DNA of 64,000 nucleotides from the NCBI GenBank assembly GCA_002340255.1, contig DDLS01000137.1, positions 1-64,000 of the forward strand. The letters run 5' to 3'. The notes under the pieces are model-generated. The model ran no database searches. It was not told the origin of the DNA and saw nothing but the letters and a program-made list of their open reading frames with translations. The stretch comes from Cyanobacteria bacterium UBA2566 (GTDB taxonomy: Bacteria > Cyanobacteriota > Cyanobacteriia > Cyanobacteriales > Desertifilaceae). Below are positions 60,042 to 64,000 of this stretch, one piece after another. Numbering within the stretch: the first letter of the stretch is position 1; every line of letters begins with the position of its first letter. The position numbers were made by a program, and so were the translations under genes.

Positions 60042-61619
60042 TTAACGGCTTAATCCGCCTAAATTAGGGCGCACCTTGGCCCGAACTAGAACCACCGTAA
60101 TATTGTCATGACCATTATGTTCGTTAGCCAAATCTATTAAATCACTCACTCCTCGCTCCAGATTGACACGAGAACTCATTAGGGGTTCAATATGCGTCCC
60201 TACATGCTTTTCTACTAAATCATTATCCGTCAGTCCATCGGAGCTTAATAGCAATAGACTATCTTGATTAAGTTCAAAACAATAAATATCCGGTTTGACA
60301 AAATCGTTATGGCGTGGACCTAATGCTTGAGTTAACTGATAGGCATCGGGACGAGCAAAGGCTAATTCAGGTTCTAATCCGCGCTTAATTTCCCGTTGGG
60401 CAACATCATGGTCTTGAGTCAGTGCGCTTAACCCCTGTTTTCGACTAAACATGTATAACCGACTATCGCCCACATGGGCAACAGCCACATGAACATCCTG
60501 AATTAAGACCAAAACCAAGGTAGTTCCCATTCGTCCGCTTCCGGTACGACTTTGGGATTGATTAATGTCATAGATGGCTTGATTAGCCTGTAATATGCCT
60601 TCTCCAATACATTCAGTCGAAGGTAGACGAGAGTCAGAATCGGGTAAATCAAACCAATGGGTTTGAAAATACTCTTTGAGGGTTTTCACTCCAACCATAC
60701 TGGCTTCTTCTCCACCAGCATGTCCACCCATCCCATCACAGAGAATATACAAGCCTTTGGCATGGATAGTACGCCCAGTTTTATCTTCAATGCGTTCTAG
60801 TTGGGTATGAATCAGAAAACTATCTTCATTGTGGTCTCGTTGCATCCCCTTATCCGTTGCCCCCGCATAATCGAGGCTAAACAGTTGCATCGGTAAAACC
60901 ACAGTGGGCATATCTTCAAAGGGGGCACCTGTGGAACTGGGAAACTGGGTAGGGGCAGATGGAGAAAATGCAGCGGGGTTATAGTCGTTGTAGTCAATAG
61001 GTTGGGTTTTGTCCTGATCGAGTTCTTCTTCAGAATAGAGGGGGGCAAGGCTTTCGGGATCGTTGTCTAGGTCTGGATGACCTTGTTCTTCGGCTAAAAT
61101 GTCTTCTAGGCGATCGCGTAGTTGGTCAATGGAGGTCATTTTTTCCGCTTTCAGGTCTTGAAAGAGGGTGAGTAACGATCCCACTTGAGTCATATCTGAT
61201 TGTTGAAAGAGTTTTTGCCACAGTTTACCTAACTCTTTAAGGGTGACTGCTTCTGGGTTGCCATCGGGATATAAGCATTTAAGGCACAGAATTTCATCTT
61301 CATCGAGCAGAAGGTTGTCTAGTTCTAGGAGGCTTTGGCAACAATGGACGATTTCGAGCTGTTCCCAGAGATCGATCATCTCATGGAACATAAAGATAAT
61401 TTGCTCTGAGGGCATGTTTTCTTCCCTCCACAGATCGACCACTTTTTTCCAGTCTGAACGGTCTTCGATCGCCGTAACTGTTTTGTTTTCGTCTTCCAGC
61501 CAAGATTCCTGCAGGGAAGGGACACGATGGCGATCCATTTCATTGAGTTGTGATTCTAGCGCTCGATAAATCTGGGCGAGTTCTGGAAGAATAACTTGTG
61601 CATTGGGTGAGATATCCAT
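60042..61619 (-). CDS. PP2C-type Ser/Thr phosphatase with N-terminal domain
   Basis: 525 residues from ATG 61619; the open frame extends upstream to 61847 through simple repeats that are not protein-like. The N-terminal 200 residues are acidic and helical. The PP2C domain (about 265-520) has TDKGMQRDHNEDS, LCDGMGGHAGGE, AHVGDSRLY, SSDGLTDND and GHDNITVV. It probably reverses phosphorylation by the downstream FHA kinase. Confidence 0.92.
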   Translation of the reverse strand: MDISPNAQVILPELAQIYRALESQLNEMDRHRVPSLQESWLEDENKTVTAIEDRSDWKKVVDLWREENMPSEQIIFMFHEMIDLWEQLEIVHCCQSLLELDNLLLDEDEILCLKCLYPDGNPEAVTLKELGKLWQKLFQQSDMTQVGSLLTLFQDLKAEKMTSIDQLRDRLEDILAEEQGHPDLDNDPESLAPLYSEEELDQDKTQPIDYNDYNPAAFSPSAPTQFPSSTGAPFEDMPTVVLPMQLFSLDYAGATDKGMQRDHNEDSFLIHTQLERIEDKTGRTIHAKGLYILCDGMGGHAGGEEASMVGVKTLKEYFQTHWFDLPDSDSRLPSTECIGEGILQANQAIYDINQSQSRTGSGRMGTTLVLVLIQDVHVAVAHVGDSRLYMFSRKQGLSALTQDHDVAQREIKRGLEPELAFARPDAYQLTQALGPRHNDFVKPDIYCFELNQDSLLLLSSDGLTDNDLVEKHVGTHIEPLMSSRVNLERGVSDLIDLANEHNGHDNITVVLVRAKVRPNLGGLSR

Positions 61620-61770
61620 AGGGTTGTTTAGGGTTCGTCTTGAGCTTGATTTGGGAGAATTGTTAATTAGTACGTCTGGAGATTCTGGGCATCCAGAATA
61701 GTGGCTTAAGAATAGATAACAATAATCAGGGGAGTTGGACAACCGGGTGGACGGTGGCGATCTGTGACTG

Positions 61771-61836
61771 ATCGCATTAGCGATCGGGCTGGGCATTGCT
61801 GCGCAATGAGGCTGGGCATCGCTGTGCGATCGCATA
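61771..61836. repeat. Imperfect tandem repeat with HIP1 cores
   Basis: GGCTGGGCATTGCTGCGCAAT and GGCTGGGCATCGCTGTGCGAT (about 61789-61831) are two copies of a 21-base unit differing at four or so positions, with GCGATCG-like bases on either side. It lies upstream of the PP2C start. Confidence 0.6.
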
Positions 61837-62001
61837 ATCTCTTGCACCTTTCAGGATAGCAGGTTAGATTTCCCATGGTCATTTATTGTCTCAGTTTGAT
61901 GATTCAATGAAGAGCCGTTTAATTGTGTAACAAATTGCAAAAATGATGTCTGAGCTATCCGATCGCAATCTTAAGATAATTGGAAGGAGAGGATTAAAAA
62001 A

Positions 62002-63048
62002 TTGACTCAACCTCCTTCCGCTACTCCTGTTACTCCAAGGATAACCCTTGCTAAGATCATGTCTGTTACCAGAGCCTTACCCTCAATTCAACCCCATTTA
62101 CCTAAAATTCCTAAAATCAGTTCCACCGTATCTGCCCTATTAGCTGTCTTTTTGGCGATCGCTTGTTTATCCTTCGCTGCTATTTTCATTCGCTTGAGTG
62201 AACGAGAGCTGGGCCCATTTTCTACAATTTTCAACCGGTTTTGGATTGCCTTTATCGTTTTGGGGGTCGTTTATGCCCTAGAACACTCAAAAAACAGCGA
62301 TTCTCTAGATCCCAACCCAAACGTTGAACCGCTCAATCGACGGGATGTGATGTTGTTAATCAGTGCAGGGGTGATGTTTTGGGGATGTTTGGCCTTTTGG
62401 GCTTGGTCTTTGACTCTAACCGGTGTCGCCAATTCTACCATTTTACATAACCTAACGCCTTTATTTACAACTCTGGGGGCTTGGATCATTTTCCGTGAGT
62501 CCTTCGATCGGCCGTTTTTAATGGGCTTACTCATTGCTCTGATTGGGGCGATCGCCCTGGGACTCGATGATTTCCAAGTTGGCGCTGAACATCTGAATGG
62601 AGATATTGCCGCCCTATTATCGGCTGTCTTTTCTGCTGCCAATTTAATGTTAATTGAAACTCTGCGCCACAAATTTCCCGCTACGGTAATCTTAATGTGG
62701 TGCTGTGGTGTCGGCGCAATTCTCTCCCTGCCGGTTGTTTTATTGGCTGAAGACCAACTCTTTCCGATTACAGTATCGGGATGGCTCTCTGTGATTGCCT
62801 TAGCGGTGATTTGTCAAGTGGTGGGACAAGGATTACAAGCCTATAGTCTCAAGCGTCTGTCTTCGGGTTTAGTGGGAATTTTCCTGTTACTCGATCCGGT
62901 TTTTGCCGCGATGATTGCTTGGATGGTTTTTGCTGAAGGATTAACGTTGATTAATATGATTGCTTTTGCTACGGTTTTAGGGGGAATTTATCTAGCTAAA
63001 TCGAGTCAATATAGCGATCGCATCCTCAGTCAAGAGTCATCTACCTAG
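62002..63048 (+). CDS. EamA/DMT-family transporter
   Basis: 348 residues from TTG 62002 (AAGGAGAGG lies upstream; ATG 62059 is possible). Ten membrane helices in two EamA repeats, first at about 48-185 and second at about 200-330, with FAAIFIRLSERELGP at the start of repeat one and GLQAYSLKRLSSGLVGIFLLLDPV in repeat two. Exporter of unknown metabolite. Confidence 0.88.
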   Translation: MTQPPSATPVTPRITLAKIMSVTRALPSIQPHLPKIPKISSTVSALLAVFLAIACLSFAAIFIRLSERELGPFSTIFNRFWIAFIVLGVVYALEHSKNSDSLDPNPNVEPLNRRDVMLLISAGVMFWGCLAFWAWSLTLTGVANSTILHNLTPLFTTLGAWIIFRESFDRPFLMGLLIALIGAIALGLDDFQVGAEHLNGDIAALLSAVFSAANLMLIETLRHKFPATVILMWCCGVGAILSLPVVLLAEDQLFPITVSGWLSVIALAVICQVVGQGLQAYSLKRLSSGLVGIFLLLDPVFAAMIAWMVFAEGLTLINMIAFATVLGGIYLAKSSQYSDRILSQESST

Positions 63049-63075
63049 AATGGTTGGGTTAATCGCCATCCATCT

Positions 63076-63103
63076 GTAGGGGCGAAAAAATCTTCGCCCC
63101 TAC
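63076..63103. terminator. GTAGGGGCGAA hairpin after the EamA gene
   Basis: 11-bp perfect stem (63076-63086 with 63093-63103) in the same family as 55935-55972. Likely terminator, 28 bases after the stop. Confidence 0.7.
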
Positions 63104-63184
63104 TTGATCGACGATAGTATCATGGTGAGTTAAGTTTCTAGTTATATCATTTCTGAATTTTTAATTGATATTAGGTCTACAGTC

Positions 63185-63859
63185 ATGAGTTCCCATATCC
63201 TGGTCATTGAAGATGAAGAAAAACTCGCTCGTTTTGTGGAGTTAGAACTGCAATACGAAGGATACCAGGTAAGTGTTGCGGGGGATGGGTTGACGGGATT
63301 AACTCGTATTCGAGAGTTGAAACCCGATTTAGTGATTTTAGATTGGATGTTACCAGGGTTAAGTGGAATTGATTTATGTCGCCGTTTACGCCAAACAGGA
63401 GAGAATGTCCCAGTGATTTTGTTGACTGCTAAGGATGAAGTTGGCGATCGCGTTGCGGGATTGGATGCGGGTGCGGATGATTATCTGGTCAAACCCTTTA
63501 ATATTGAGGAATTATTGGCCAGGATTCGGGTACAAATTCGCCGAGTGCAGAAATCGGAGCGCGAGTATTTAGCCTTTGAGGATCTCAGTTTAGATCGCAG
63601 GTCGCGGGAAGTCAAGCGCGGCGATCGGGCGATCGAGCTAACCGCCAAAGAATTTGATTTGTTAGAATATTTGCTGATGCATCCCCGCCAAGTTCTCACC
63701 CGCGACCAGATTTTAGAACAGGTTTGGGGCTATGATTTTATGGGCGACTCCAATATCATTGAAGTTTATATTCGTTATCTGCGCTTAAAGTTAGAAGCTA
63801 ATGAAGAAAAACGATTAATTCAGACGGTGCGCGGTGTCGGCTATGTTTTGCGGGACTAG
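63185..63859 (+). CDS. OmpR/PhoB-family response regulator
   Basis: 224 residues. Receiver domain with EDEEK, phospho-acceptor D53 in ILDWMLPG and LVKPF, followed by a winged-helix DNA-binding domain (about 130-224, ELTAKEFDLLEYLLMHP, YIRYLRLKLE, TVRGVGYVLRD). Several cyanobacterial OmpR-type regulators look alike and I do not name it. No sensor kinase is adjacent in the window. Confidence 0.92.
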   Translation: MSSHILVIEDEEKLARFVELELQYEGYQVSVAGDGLTGLTRIRELKPDLVILDWMLPGLSGIDLCRRLRQTGENVPVILLTAKDEVGDRVAGLDAGADDYLVKPFNIEELLARIRVQIRRVQKSEREYLAFEDLSLDRRSREVKRGDRAIELTAKEFDLLEYLLMHPRQVLTRDQILEQVWGYDFMGDSNIIEVYIRYLRLKLEANEEKRLIQTVRGVGYVLRD

Positions 63860-63900
63860 ATTGATTTATTCTCTAGTAGGTAAAACGTAAGGCTCTAAAT

Positions 63901-64000
63901 TTACCGTTGTTTTAATACCACCAAAGTAATATCATCAAACACTTTTTGTTGCCCAATAAACTGGCGTACTTCTTCAATAATCAGATCGCGAATTTGCATC
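63901..64000 (-). CDS. 3' end of a SpoIIE/PP2C-type phosphatase, cut by window edge
   Basis: The last 32 residues of a minus-strand gene: IRDLIIEEVRQFIGQQ then FDDITLVVLK, the metal-binding Asp pair and terminal strand of SpoIIE/RsbU phosphatases. It ends in TAA at 63901. The 5' part lies beyond base 64000. Confidence 0.75.
   Translation of the reverse strand, partial: MQIRDLIIEEVRQFIGQQKVFDDITLVVLKQR

Noticed and set aside
61620..61847. N-terminal 76 residues added to the PP2C phosphatase
   Set aside because: They are coded by simple repeats rich in GCGATCG-like sequence and show no conserved domain; ATG 61619 precedes the recognisable protein.
1..64000. tRNA or rRNA genes
   Set aside because: No T-loop GGTTCGAATCC-type motif in a cloverleaf context or rRNA stretch was found in the spacers by eye; a covariance-model scan would settle this.

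Overview
The window is chromosomal DNA from a cyanobacterium. The evidence is the very frequent HIP1-type octamer GCGATCGC, several cyanobacterium-restricted families (DUF3119/DUF3086 pair, GUN4-domain protein, DUF3365 heme protein, split mrp cluster), the phylloquinone gene menA, and heptameric CCCTATT repeat arrays (STRR) in the spacers. The repeats and the many Ser/Thr kinases, PP2C phosphatases and partner-switching proteins suggest a filamentous, Oscillatoriales-like organism, but the sequence does not give a genus. No rRNA, tRNA, CRISPR array or intact transposase was seen.

Layout. 0-2.1 kb: repeats, two small related membrane-peptide genes and an MlaE-type permease. 2.5-10.9 kb: the most unusual region, a same-strand series encoding a single-domain globin, a membrane-anchored pentaheme cytochrome c, a hexaheme cytochrome c lipoprotein, a DUF3365 monoheme lipoprotein, a bis-heme membrane cytochrome b, a membrane-anchored thioredoxin and then, past a divergent pentapeptide-repeat gene, a ResB/Ccs1 plus large CcsA cytochrome c maturation pair. 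I read it as an accessory multiheme electron-transfer module that carries its own heme-attachment machinery. 11-16 kb: housekeeping genes (DUF3119/3086, plsY, gshB, Uma2 protein, menA). 16.3-22.1 kb: a cation/proton antiporter cluster (mrpC-D-E-F-G-D2-DUF4040-B) in which mrpD is duplicated and flanked by duplicated gene ends. 22.1-28.9 kb: a PIN-toxin relic, cysS, AI-2E transporter, VanY peptidase, FtsH-like protease, FMN-binding protein, cysE and a small membrane protein.

28.9-33.6 kb: a partner-switching block (RsbW-like kinase, response-regulator/PP2C phosphatase, STAS antagonist) next to exopolysaccharide genes, including a STAS domain fused to a polyprenyl-phosphate sugar transferase. 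This suggests that the switch acts directly on the first step of polysaccharide assembly. 33.7-41.7 kb: recR with no usual start codon, a response regulator, lipA, a GxxExxY gene enclosed by inverted repeats, moaD, yebC, a HAD hydrolase, a Nudix protein, purN and a GAF histidine-kinase-like protein without the phospho-histidine. 42-47.2 kb: SGNH hydrolase, Ser/Thr kinase and a membrane MCP-like protein. 47.4-58.7 kb: a large zinc protease, GH116 glucosylceramidase, GUN4 and GIY-YIG proteins, a site-2 protease and glmS. 58.7-64 kb: an FHA-kinase/PP2C pair, an EamA transporter, an OmpR-type regulator and the 3' end of another SpoIIE/PP2C phosphatase cut by the window edge.

The strongest candidates for an undescribed system are the multiheme cytochrome/globin/System II island and the STAS-sugar-transferase partner-switching locus. 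All functions are inferred from protein sequence read by eye; no database search was possible.
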